DNA of 28,915 nt from Ga0077527 sp032128415 (GTDB taxonomy: Bacteria > Pseudomonadota > Gammaproteobacteria > Burkholderiales > SG8-41), in assembly GCA_032128415.1 (NCBI GenBank), contig JAQBGW010000067.1, positions 1 through 28,915 on the forward strand, read 5' to 3'. Each line of letters starts with the position of its first letter. Position 1 is the stretch's first letter. Position numbers and translations under genes: made by a program. Shown here in pieces: positions 8,590-16,027 of this stretch. The notes under the pieces were generated by a model. It was not told the DNA's origin and did no database searches. It saw only the letters and a program-made list of their open reading frames with translations.

Positions 8590-9846
8590 ATGTTGAGAAT
8601 ACAAACGACGCGGCGTAGTTTCCTGCTGGCCGGAATCGGCAGTGCTGCGCTGATCGGTGCCGGTGCATGGCGCTACTGGCCCGAGCAGGGCATCGCCAAC
8701 CCCTGCCTGACCACACTGCCACAGACATTGGCCAAACATGAACTGGTGACAGCCGCCTGGAACGGCATCAATCCCGGGCAGGTTTGGGATTGCCACGCCC
8801 ACCTCGCCGGGATCGGCGACTCCGGGGGTGGCGCCTGGATCAATCCACGCATGCAGAGCGTGTTGCATCCGGTTGAATTTGCCCAGCGCCTGTTCTACCT
8901 GAACGCCGGTTGCGCCCACGACGCGCCGGGTCGGGTTGATGCCAGCTACATCGAACGCATGCGCAATCTGGTTGATGGCCTGCGCCCCGGCAGCAAGCTG
9001 ATGCTACTGGCTTTTGATCATGCCCGCGATTCATCCGGCGACGCGACACCGGAACATTCGACATTCCACATTCCCGATGCCTACGCGCAGCGCACGGCCC
9101 AGGCGCATCCCGACGTGTTCGAATGGATCGCATCAATACACCCCTACCGCCGCGACGCGCTGACTGCACTGGATCACGCTCACCGCAACGGGGCCCGCGC
9201 CGTGAAATGGCTGCCAGCGGCGATGAATATCGATCCGGCATCGGCACGTTGCGATGTTTTTTACGCGGCACTCGCCCGCACCGGGCTGCCGCTGATCACC
9301 CATGGCGGCATGGAACGCGCCGTGCATGTGGGCGACCTGCAGTCACTGGGCAATCCGTTGCGGCTGCGTCGCGCGCTGGACCATGGCGTGCGCGTCGTTA
9401 TCGCACATTGCGCCACCATGGGTGAAGATCAGGATCTCGACCGCGGCGCCAACGGACCCTACGTCACCAGCTTCGAATTGTTTGCGCGACTGATGGATGA
9501 CCCGCACTACGAAAAGCTGCTCGGCGGAGATCTCTCGGCGGTGACGCAGATCAACCGCGCGGGTCCGGCACTCAAACGCATACTCGAACGCACGGACTGG
9601 CATCACCGCCTGCTCAACGGCTCCGACTACCCCCTGCCCGGCATCATGCCGCTGTATTCCGTCGATCACATGATAGCGATGGGCTTCATATCCGCGCCAG
9701 TCGCCGCAGTCTTATCAACCATACGACTATACAATCCCCTGCTGTTCGATTTCGTGCTGAAACGCCACATGGCTTACCAGGGTCATCGACTCGGTGCTGG
9801 CGTGTTCCATACGCAGCCCTACTTCACCCGCGCGGCGCTGGCGTAA
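8590..9846 (+). CDS. Tat-exported amidohydrolase-family (amidohydrolase_2) metal-dependent hydrolase
   Basis: The 418-aa protein begins with a twin-arginine signal: TTRRSFLLAG at residues 6-15, then a hydrophobic stretch to about 27. The mature part carries amidohydrolase superfamily motifs: DCHAHL at 67-72 (the HxH metal site), a THGG segment in the middle, HCATMG later and NGSDYPLPG near the C-terminus, whose Asp is the usual last ligand. These fit TIM-barrel hydrolases or decarboxylases of the amidohydrolase_2 type. The substrate is unknown. Export is unusual for that family, most of which are cytoplasmic. The start at 8590 places the RR motif at the right depth; an in-frame ATG at 8563 would put nine more residues in front of it. 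The 3' end overlaps the convergent DUF3025 gene by 23 bp, so no terminator separates them. Confidence 0.82.
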   Translation: MLRIQTTRRSFLLAGIGSAALIGAGAWRYWPEQGIANPCLTTLPQTLAKHELVTAAWNGINPGQVWDCHAHLAGIGDSGGGAWINPRMQSVLHPVEFAQRLFYLNAGCAHDAPGRVDASYIERMRNLVDGLRPGSKLMLLAFDHARDSSGDATPEHSTFHIPDAYAQRTAQAHPDVFEWIASIHPYRRDALTALDHAHRNGARAVKWLPAAMNIDPASARCDVFYAALARTGLPLITHGGMERAVHVGDLQSLGNPLRLRRALDHGVRVVIAHCATMGEDQDLDRGANGPYVTSFELFARLMDDPHYEKLLGGDLSAVTQINRAGPALKRILERTDWHHRLLNGSDYPLPGIMPLYSVDHMIAMGFISAPVAAVLSTIRLYNPLLFDFVLKRHMAYQGHRLGAGVFHTQPYFTRAALA

Positions 9847-10642
9847 CCCGCCTTCCCGTCCGGAAATAATTCTGGTCTTCGTAATACCCCGCCTCTTCGT
9901 TTTCAGCACACCATCCCGGCACGCCCAGCACCGGCACCGGCGCCAACTGATTCGTGACCAGCAAGGCTCGCGGATCGGCAATTTGCGCGGCGAGACGACT
10001 GTCGATTTGCGTCAATTGCTCCGGCAACGACAATTCCAGGAACTCACGGTCGATTTCAAACAGCAGACCGCGACCGGTGACGCCTTTGTACGGCGCCAAC
10101 GCCTTTTCGCACAGCGCATGGCCGAACAACAGGCAGCGCAAATCACGTACGACCGCGGCGCGATGTGTCCAGAACAACGACCGCCACTGAAAATCGCGGA
10201 TCATCTGCAGCAATGCCGCATCCACTGATACGACGATCACGCCGCTTTCATCAAACAGGGTCAGCGCATCGCGCACCGGACCGCGCCGGCCTTGCGGATC
10301 ATTTTCGAACACAGCACAGTGCCGCGCATTCAGCGCCGCTTTTGCCCGTGGAAACGTCAGCCAAGCCAGCACATTGAACAGGTCATGCCAATTGCGTTCG
10401 CGTACCTCCAGCTCACCTCGCCCGTACACCCGCTGTTCGTAAGCGCTGGCCTCCAGGCCGGATTGCGCAGGCAATACCAGACGCAGCGCCATACCAGAGC
10501 CGGACCGCACCCCGGCGCGATCCACCGCGATCTGCAATGCAGCCACAGACGGCCAATCCACGCCGCATAGCCCAGTCGCAGCCTCGCGCAGTGCCGCCAG
10601 CATCGGCGAACGATCCATGAACAGCGGATCCCAGGTATCCAT
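9824..10642 (-). CDS. DUF3025 family protein
   Basis: This protein of about 272 aa matches my memory of DUF3025, a family widespread in Beta- and Gammaproteobacteria without a known function. The recognisable blocks are NWHDLFNVLAWLTFPRAK, the string LNARH, GPVRDALTLFDESGV and LLFGHALCEKALAPYKG. No signal peptide, membrane segment or known catalytic motif is seen. I chose the ATG at 10642 (MDTWDPLF), because family proteins begin close to the aromatic WDPL-like segment. An in-frame ATG at 10723 would add 27 residues and is possible. It is divergent from the flavoprotein gene at 10859, with a REP-like palindrome between them, and convergent with the amidohydrolase gene. Confidence 0.85.
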   Translation of the reverse strand: MDTWDPLFMDRSPMLAALREAATGLCGVDWPSVAALQIAVDRAGVRSGSGMALRLVLPAQSGLEASAYEQRVYGRGELEVRERNWHDLFNVLAWLTFPRAKAALNARHCAVFENDPQGRRGPVRDALTLFDESGVIVVSVDAALLQMIRDFQWRSLFWTHRAAVVRDLRCLLFGHALCEKALAPYKGVTGRGLLFEIDREFLELSLPEQLTQIDSRLAAQIADPRALLVTNQLAPVPVLGVPGWCAENEEAGYYEDQNYFRTGRRVTPAPRG

Positions 10643-10748
10643 GCCGCCGAGTGTACGATGCGCCGCAGATATCAAGTACACTTCGCGGCTTTGCAGCAAT
10701 GCCAATACAGATTTATTGATCATTTCTCAACACATGACAAAACTGCAT

Positions 10749-10830
10749 CCGTTCGCCCTGAGCCCTTCGACGAGCTCAGGACAGGCTCTGTCGAAGGGCA
10801 AGGGGGCTTCGACAAGCTCAGCCCGAACGG
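10749..10830. repeat. REP-like palindromic intergenic element
   Basis: The 82-bp element is bounded by CCGTTCG and CGAACGG; the 15-nt outer arms pair with two mismatches. Inside, GCCCTTCGAC (10762-10771) and GTCGAAGGGC (10790-10799) form a perfect 10-bp inverted repeat. Repeats built from GCCCTTCGAC and GAGCTCAGG words are dispersed in many proteobacterial genomes. This copy lies between two divergent genes, just upstream of the 10859 start. Confidence 0.85.
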
Positions 10831-10858
10831 TGTCATGAATTATGGAAGTCCCGATAAC

Positions 10859-11962
10859 ATGAGTGAGCAACTCGACTGCGTCGTCATCGGCGCCGGCGTC
10901 GTCGGCCTGGCCATCGCCCGTCGCATGGCGCTGGCCGGCCGGGAGGTCGTCATCCTTGAAGCCGAAGAAGCTTTCGGCACTCACACCAGTGCGCGCAATT
11001 CCGAAGTCATCCACGCCGGCATTTATTACGCTTCCGGGTCGCTGAAGGCGCAATTGTGCGTCCCCGGCAAGCAGGCGCTCTACCGCTACTGTGCCGAACA
11101 TGATGTGAAGCACCGCAATATCGGCAAAATCGTTGTCGCCTGCGAAGAAGCACAGGTGCCCGCCATGCACAAATACATGGCGCAGGGAAAAACCAACGGC
11201 GTTGATGATCTGCGCCTGCTGCCGCACGACGAATTGACTAAACTGGAACCGAACGTACGCGCCGCCGCCGGATTTTTCTCCCCGTCCACCGGCATCATCG
11301 ACAGTCACGGCCTGATGCTCGCGTATCTCGGCGATGCCGAATCCCATGGCGCTGCGCTCGCACTGGCCAGCCCGGTCATCTCTGGCGACGTCACCGGTGA
11401 TGGCATCGCGCTGCATGTCGGCGGTGCCGAGGCCATGAATATCCGCTGTCGAATGGTCATCAATGCCGCCGGATTAAAAGCGCCTGCAGTGGCCCGCAGC
11501 ATCCACGGCATTCCGGCGCAGCATATTCCACCGACTTATTACGCCATCGGCCATTACTACACGCTCAGTGGAAAATCCCCGTTCAATCATCTGATTTATC
11601 CGGTCACCCGCGCTGATTGGCTGGGTGTCCATGTCACCATCGATCTCGGCGGACAGGTTAAATTCGGCCCGGATTTCGGCTGGATCGACGGCATCGACTA
11701 CCGTTTTGACGAAAGCCGCGAACCGGCGTTTTACGAAGCCATCCGCCGCTATTACCCCGGTCTGACCGATGGCATGCTGCAACCCGGCTACACCGGCATC
11801 CGTCCGCGCATCACCGGGCCGGGTGAATCGGTACAGGATTTCGTCATCAGCGGACCCCGCGATCACGGTGTACCCGGCCTGGTCAATTTGTTCGGTATCG
11901 AATCACCGGGATTGACGGCCTCACTCGCTATCGCCGATCATGTCGCCCAACATTTAGCGTAA
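10859..11962 (+). CDS. FAD-dependent oxidoreductase, L-2-hydroxyglutarate oxidase (LhgO)-like
   Basis: The 367-aa protein has an N-terminal FAD-binding Rossmann motif GAGVVG (11-16) and the ribose-binding acidic residue E34. NSEVIHAGIYYASGSLKAQ (47-65) closely follows E. coli LhgO and L-2-hydroxyglutarate dehydrogenases. Later blocks HLIYPV and LGVHVTIDLGG also fit. Such enzymes oxidise L-2-hydroxyglutarate to 2-oxoglutarate and pass electrons to the quinone pool, so the protein may be membrane-associated. Substrate specificity within this family (DAO-like) is not certain, so I give no symbol. The start at 10859 is preceded by GGAAG (10844-10848). The frame is open further upstream, but translating it would include the REP-like palindrome. 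The receiver protein gene follows after 9 bp, a likely operon. Confidence 0.87.
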   Translation: MSEQLDCVVIGAGVVGLAIARRMALAGREVVILEAEEAFGTHTSARNSEVIHAGIYYASGSLKAQLCVPGKQALYRYCAEHDVKHRNIGKIVVACEEAQVPAMHKYMAQGKTNGVDDLRLLPHDELTKLEPNVRAAAGFFSPSTGIIDSHGLMLAYLGDAESHGAALALASPVISGDVTGDGIALHVGGAEAMNIRCRMVINAAGLKAPAVARSIHGIPAQHIPPTYYAIGHYYTLSGKSPFNHLIYPVTRADWLGVHVTIDLGGQVKFGPDFGWIDGIDYRFDESREPAFYEAIRRYYPGLTDGMLQPGYTGIRPRITGPGESVQDFVISGPRDHGVPGLVNLFGIESPGLTASLAIADHVAQHLA

Positions 11963-11971
11963 ACTACTGAA

Positions 11972-12748
11972 ATGACTGATAAAACTGCATATCGCACCAC
12001 CACCAAAGGCGCCGCCGAAGTAGCCGCCAAGCCCGGCTCACTAAAACCTGGAATTAAGGGACTGCTTGCCGCCGTGGGTAAACAGGCGACTGCGGAAGCA
12101 CTCAAGACTTTGTTTCCGCGCGCCGGCGACATCAATGCTGCACTAACAGCACTGGCAGCGGACGGCTACATCGAGATAGTGCGCCCCGCCGCAGGCAAGC
12201 CTCCGGCGAAGACCGATGATCTGGAGGATTTCCTCAGCGACCCCCCCAAGGAACCCACGCTGCAGCGGCGCCAGGAGGCCGAAGGCACCATGTCCGGCGC
12301 GCGCCGCCTCAAAGCCGGTTACCAGATCAGCATACTGAACCGCCCCGGCAAGCCGATCGCTCCACGCAGCGGCGGCAACAAGCATGTTGTGCTGGTTATC
12401 GACAGTCACGAAGCCGAAGCACTGGCAGTCGCGCGCGGCCTGATGCAAGGCGGTTTTGATGTCCGCGGCGCGGGCAGCAAAGCGGAAATCATCGCAGCGC
12501 TGGGAAAATCACCGCCGGATCTGATCATCATGGACGTGGAACTGGCCGACGCTGTCGGACTCGACGTGCTCGGCAAACTGCACGAACATCCGCGATTCAA
12601 GGACACGCCAATCATCGTGGTCACCGCGCGTGCCGAGCGCGACGACATCGTTGCCGCGCTGGCCTATGGCGCTTCTGGTTACCTGAACAAACCGATCAAG
12701 CCGGAAACCCTGCTCCGTCATGCCAAGGATGCGCTTGGGCTTGCCTGA
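11972..12748 (+). CDS. TTKG-module response regulator (N-terminal winged-helix-like module plus receiver domain)
   Basis: The 258-aa protein has an unusual order. Residues 1-70 form a small module with TTKG at 10-13 and GYIEIV at 65-70, in the same register as the N-terminus of the giant gene at 2856. A linker of about 65 residues follows, then a C-terminal receiver domain (about 138-258). In the receiver, D188 (IIMDVEL) is the phosphoacceptor, T218 and K240 (YLNKP) complete the site, and the first acidic pocket has D144 but Ser at 145, where two acids are common. No kinase gene is seen nearby. The module may bind DNA or a partner; that is not shown. It begins 9 bp after the flavoprotein gene, implying co-transcription. 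Confidence 0.87.
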   Translation: MTDKTAYRTTTKGAAEVAAKPGSLKPGIKGLLAAVGKQATAEALKTLFPRAGDINAALTALAADGYIEIVRPAAGKPPAKTDDLEDFLSDPPKEPTLQRRQEAEGTMSGARRLKAGYQISILNRPGKPIAPRSGGNKHVVLVIDSHEAEALAVARGLMQGGFDVRGAGSKAEIIAALGKSPPDLIIMDVELADAVGLDVLGKLHEHPRFKDTPIIVVTARAERDDIVAALAYGASGYLNKPIKPETLLRHAKDALGLA

Positions 12749-12794
12749 GCGCTGTGCATTCTGCGCTCGCAGTGATGCCCGTTATAATTTATTG

Positions 12795-12819
12795 AATAAA
12801 ATCAATAAGCCATAATTAT
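12795..12819 (+). repeat. AT-rich recurring motif, copy 2 (between convergent genes)
   Basis: AATAAAATCAATAAGCCAT starts here and is followed by AATTAT. It resembles the minus-strand strings near 7115 and 15834. It lies between the stops of two convergent genes, where a promoter is not expected; no hairpin terminator is visible in the same gap. Confidence 0.35.
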
Positions 12820-12821
12820 CT

Positions 12822-13658
12822 TCAGGGTACTGGTCGACGCCCCAGAAACTCCGCGACTGCCCGCACCCACGCCGGTTGCCCGAATAAGAACGCCTCGTTA
12901 TGCCCACCGTGCATTTCCAGCCATGATCGCGCGCCGGTCGCCGCTGCGTACAAACGCTCACCATGCGCAAACGGCACGATCTCGTCATTCCTGCTGTGCG
13001 CAATCAGCACCGCGCCTTTGAATTTTTGCAGATGCGCCAGCGTGTCGTAGCGGTAGCGGCTGATCAGTCGCACCGGTAACCAGGGGTAGATCTCGGCGCC
13101 GAGAGCCGTTGCCGAAGTAAATGTCGAAATTAACAACAACGCCCGCGGCTGCACGCGTCCGGCCAGTTCTGCCGCCACTGCGCCGCCCAGCGATTCACCG
13201 ACCACAACAATGTCCGCGGCTTGCAATCCGCGTTGGGTGATGAGCCAGCGCCAGGCTGCTTGCGCGTCCGCATACGTGCCGGACTCCGAAGGTTTGCCGG
13301 TACTCGTGCCGTAGCCGCGGTAATCCACCAGCAGCACGGCATATCCCATCGCGTTGAAATGCGGCAGATAAGCTATGCGGTCGGCGATGCTGCCGGCGTT
13401 GCCGTGGAACAACAGCACGGTGCCGCGCGCCGGTGTGGCGGGCACCCACCACGCCGCGAGGGTCTCGCCGTCTGCCGTCGTAATCCGCACGTTCTCAAAC
13501 GGCAGTTTCACCGCCAGCGGCGTCGCCACGGCAGCACCGCCCATGCGCGGAAAATAAATCAGCCGGTCCTGCGTCAGCCAGACCAGCAGTACTACCGCCG
13601 CGTAGGCCAGCACGGCAGTCAACAGTATCTGCTGCAGCATGTGCCTCATCCCTGCCAT
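12822..13658 (-). CDS. Membrane-anchored alpha/beta hydrolase (BEM46/ABHD13-like)
   Basis: The 278-aa protein has an N-terminal hydrophobic segment (about 7-28) that would act as a signal anchor, then an alpha/beta-hydrolase core. The oxyanion motif is LFHGNAGS, the nucleophile elbow is GESLGG (Ser), the acid is in HSRNDEIVP and the catalytic His is in HGGHNEAF. This order and the YRGYGTSTGKPSE block fit the BEM46/ABHD13 branch found in many Proteobacteria. The substrate is unknown. The ATG at 13658 overlaps the end of srkA by 13 bp; an internal ATG at 13640 (MLQQILL) is an equally plausible start and would reduce the overlap. The overlap implies translational coupling with srkA. Confidence 0.87.
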   Translation of the reverse strand: MAGMRHMLQQILLTAVLAYAAVVLLVWLTQDRLIYFPRMGGAAVATPLAVKLPFENVRITTADGETLAAWWVPATPARGTVLLFHGNAGSIADRIAYLPHFNAMGYAVLLVDYRGYGTSTGKPSESGTYADAQAAWRWLITQRGLQAADIVVVGESLGGAVAAELAGRVQPRALLLISTFTSATALGAEIYPWLPVRLISRYRYDTLAHLQKFKGAVLIAHSRNDEIVPFAHGERLYAAATGARSWLEMHGGHNEAFLFGQPAWVRAVAEFLGRRPVP

Positions 13659-14626
13659 TGCAACGGCGGCTCATCGAGCGCCGCCGCCTGCTCGCGCAGC
13701 GCCAGCACATGATCCTGCCAGTAGCGCTGCGTGTTGAAAAAAGGAAAGCTCGCCGGAAACGCCGGATCGTCCCAGCGCCGCGCCAGCCAGCCGGCGTAAT
13801 GCACCATGCGCAGCGTGCGCAACACCTCAATCAACGCCAGCTCTGCCGGATCGAAATTGCCGAACTCACTGTAACCCGCCAGCAACGCCGCCAACTGAAT
13901 CTGCTGTGCGTGGCGATCGCCCGATAGACACATCCACAGATCCTGCACCGCCGGCCCCATACGCGCATCGTCGAGATCAACAAAGTGCGGACCGTCATCA
14001 GTCCACAGCACGTTGCCGGCATGACAATCACCGTGCAGCCGCAGCGCCCGGTATGGTCCTGCCGCATCCAGGCAGTTCTGCGCACGCTCCAGCACGTCGG
14101 CCACGACACTGCTGTAGGCGTCGCGCATATCCTCGGGCACATAGTCGCTGTCGATCACGAATTGCGCCGGCTCATAACCAAAACCGGCGATGTCCAGCCT
14201 GGGTCTATGCTCGAACGGGCGCGTGCCACCCACGGCGTGTATGCGCGCAATGAAACGGCCCATCCAGCGCAGCGTCTCGGGATCTTCCAGTTCCGGACTG
14301 CGCCCGCCGCGCCGTGGATAAACCGCAAACTGGAATCCCTGATGCTCGTGCCGCGTGCGGCCCACCAGCTGCAACGGCGCCACCACCGGAATTTCCCGCG
14401 CCGCCAGTTCCAGCGCGAAATCATGTTCTTCCTGAATGGCCGCTGCACTCCAGCGCTGCGGCCGGTAAAACTTGGCAACCACCGCTGTGCCGTCTTCCAG
14501 CCACACCTGATAGACGCGGTTCTCGTAACTGTTCAGACCCTGCAGACGGCCATCGCAGCGCAAGCCGCAGGATTCAACGGCATCGAGCAGCACTTCCGGC
14601 GTCAGCGCCGCATAAGGAGCCGTCAT
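13646..14626 (-). CDS. srkA: Stress response serine/threonine kinase SrkA (YihE/RdoA)
   Basis: SrkA is an aminoglycoside-phosphotransferase-fold kinase that in E. coli counters toxin-antitoxin-driven cell death under stress. The 326-aa length matches E. coli SrkA (328). Visible family blocks are LNSYENRVYQV near the N-terminus (nucleotide-binding loop), VVAKFYRPQRWS (the Lys), the catalytic loop LHGDCHAGNVLW and the metal-binding FVDLDDARMGP. An ATG at 14626 is preceded by AAGGAG on the minus strand at close spacing. It is cytoplasmic. The alpha/beta hydrolase gene overlaps its 3' end; the upstream unrecognised gene is separated by 138 bp that hold two hairpins. Confidence 0.93.
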   Translation of the reverse strand: MTAPYAALTPEVLLDAVESCGLRCDGRLQGLNSYENRVYQVWLEDGTAVVAKFYRPQRWSAAAIQEEHDFALELAAREIPVVAPLQLVGRTRHEHQGFQFAVYPRRGGRSPELEDPETLRWMGRFIARIHAVGGTRPFEHRPRLDIAGFGYEPAQFVIDSDYVPEDMRDAYSSVVADVLERAQNCLDAAGPYRALRLHGDCHAGNVLWTDDGPHFVDLDDARMGPAVQDLWMCLSGDRHAQQIQLAALLAGYSEFGNFDPAELALIEVLRTLRMVHYAGWLARRWDDPAFPASFPFFNTQRYWQDHVLALREQAAALDEPPLQWQG

Positions 14627-14635
14627 GAACTATTC

Positions 14636-14659
14636 CCTAATTCACGACAGTGAATTAGG
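14636..14659. repeat. Perfect 10-bp hairpin upstream of srkA
   Basis: CCTAATTCAC (14636-14645) and GTGAATTAGG (14650-14659) flank a GACA loop. It ends about 10 bp upstream of the srkA start and could form in the leader RNA or act as a protein site. There is no T-run for termination. Confidence 0.7.
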
Positions 14660-14669
14660 TCCGCACTCC

Positions 14670-14690
14670 CCCTCTCCCTCTGGGAGAGGG
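14670..14690. repeat. CCCTCTCCC palindromic repeat element
   Basis: CCCTCTCCC (14670-14678), loop TCT, GGGAGAGGG (14682-14690), with further partial pairing outside (ACTCC and GGGGT). Palindromes of this exact type are common dispersed intergenic repeats in proteobacterial genomes. A 7-bp inverted pair, ATTCCCT (14632-14638) and AGGGAAT (14720-14726), brackets both hairpins. Confidence 0.75.
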
Positions 14691-14764
14691 TTGGGGTCCT
14701 CGGTGCCGCTTGACGGTAGAGGGAATGAACGTTCTGACTGCAATCCATTATGAAACGCTCAATA

Positions 14765-15805
14765 TCAATGCGGCGCCGCTACCGGCAGCCGGTGCGCAGG
14801 CACAAAGCGCAGGCCCTGCGCCGACACATCGGGCAACACGGCACCAATGCGCGTGACATCCGTAATGCGGCACTCGGTGAGCATCTGCCCGAACAACTGC
14901 TCGACGTCAATCACCGCATCCAAGGGATGCAGCGGCCAACTGAATCCTTCCAGCAGCGATTCATCAAACGGTGAACTCAGGCTCAAGCGCAGTTCACCGC
15001 TACCACCCTCCGCCCGGTGCGCCGACAGCACCACCTGCGGATCGCCGGCCGCGGCGCGCATGTGCCGCAACGTATTGCCGAGAAACAGGCTGAGTGCCGC
15101 TTCGAGTTGTGCGCAACGCCCGACGTAAGCTGCCTTGATCAGTGATTGCGGCGGACGTGGCATGGGCAGTATTTCCAGGCCGGGTTGCGCGAGCTGGCGT
15201 GCGAGTTCGCGCGTCAGTGGCATGCCCCAGGCACTGATGTTGGAAGCTGTCTCCGCCAACGGCGGCAGATGGGCAGGCGTTACGCCGGCACCGATCAGAA
15301 AACGCAGGTGCACCTGCTCACGTCCGGGCTCAACGATGATCGGCGCCGGCGGCAGGCGCGCCAGCAGGTCGCGTGACTGTGGATCATGCATGGCACGCCA
15401 CAAACTGACGGGGGACAGCACTTCCAGCGACTCCACGGCACACAATGCATTGCCCATGCCGAAATTCCGTGTCGGCCCTACCGCCCCGTATTGCTCAAGC
15501 AACGCAACGACTTTGCTGATCTCCGGCAACGCATCGGCAACCGTCATCCGCGCGCGCGCGCCGGCCACGATAACCAACGGAATTGCGACATAACGTAAGC
15601 CGATGGTCGCCCCATCGCCATGCGCATTGTCGAGGCATGCGCTCAACGCCTGCCATGCGACACGCGCGCGTTCCGGCGGAAACACATCGAGCGCGCTGCG
15701 TAGCGCGGCGTCATCGCCGCGTTCCAACGCAGCCGCGACATCATCGGCATCACGATCTTTCGGGCGCAAAGCATCTGCGCGTGGATCTGGCAGAGCAGCC
15801 GTCAT
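14765..15805 (-). CDS. Hypothetical protein, unrecognised (346 aa)
   Basis: I do not recognise this protein. It has no signal peptide, membrane segment or familiar catalytic motif. It is rich in Ala and Leu and looks like a mostly helical soluble protein, with a region at about 100-125 containing GPTRNFGMGNALC and a C-terminal part richer in beta pattern. Codon use, length and the absence of competing frames with any family signature support a real gene. The ATG at 15805 is preceded by an AT-rich promoter-like region on the minus strand. It is oriented with srkA and the hydrolase downstream. Function cannot be inferred. Confidence 0.7.
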   Translation of the reverse strand: MTAALPDPRADALRPKDRDADDVAAALERGDDAALRSALDVFPPERARVAWQALSACLDNAHGDGATIGLRYVAIPLVIVAGARARMTVADALPEISKVVALLEQYGAVGPTRNFGMGNALCAVESLEVLSPVSLWRAMHDPQSRDLLARLPPAPIIVEPGREQVHLRFLIGAGVTPAHLPPLAETASNISAWGMPLTRELARQLAQPGLEILPMPRPPQSLIKAAYVGRCAQLEAALSLFLGNTLRHMRAAAGDPQVVLSAHRAEGGSGELRLSLSSPFDESLLEGFSWPLHPLDAVIDVEQLFGQMLTECRITDVTRIGAVLPDVSAQGLRFVPAHRLPVAAPH

Positions 15806-15833
15806 GGTCGGGATCCGCCGATGATCAAAATAA

Positions 15834-15855
15834 TTATGTAACTCATTGTTTTATT
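15834..15855 (-). repeat. AT-rich recurring motif, copy 3 (upstream of the 15805 gene)
   Basis: On the minus strand this reads AATAAAACAATGAGTTACATAA, nearly the string found upstream of htpX. It lies about 30-50 bp upstream of the start at 15805, in promoter position; CATAAT within it could serve as a -10. Confidence 0.4.
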
Positions 15856-16027
15856 ATATTAATATACAAGTGGTGACAGGCCAGAATACAGGGCTGCTGC
15901 GTTGCTGGCGCAGTCCACCATTCTAACCTTGCGGCAGGGTTCATCCTTCTGCATTTCTGTGTGAAACTCCAAGGGTGCAGGCCATTTTTCGCACTTCGCC
16001 CCGATAACAACTGACAGAGGAGCATTT

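Noticed and set aside
10658..10858. Extension of the flavoprotein upstream through the REP-like element
   Set aside because: Family similarity starts at the Met at 10859, and the extension would translate a palindromic repeat.
12749..12821. Intrinsic terminator between the convergent receiver and hydrolase genes
   Set aside because: No GC-rich stem followed by a T-run is visible in this gap.
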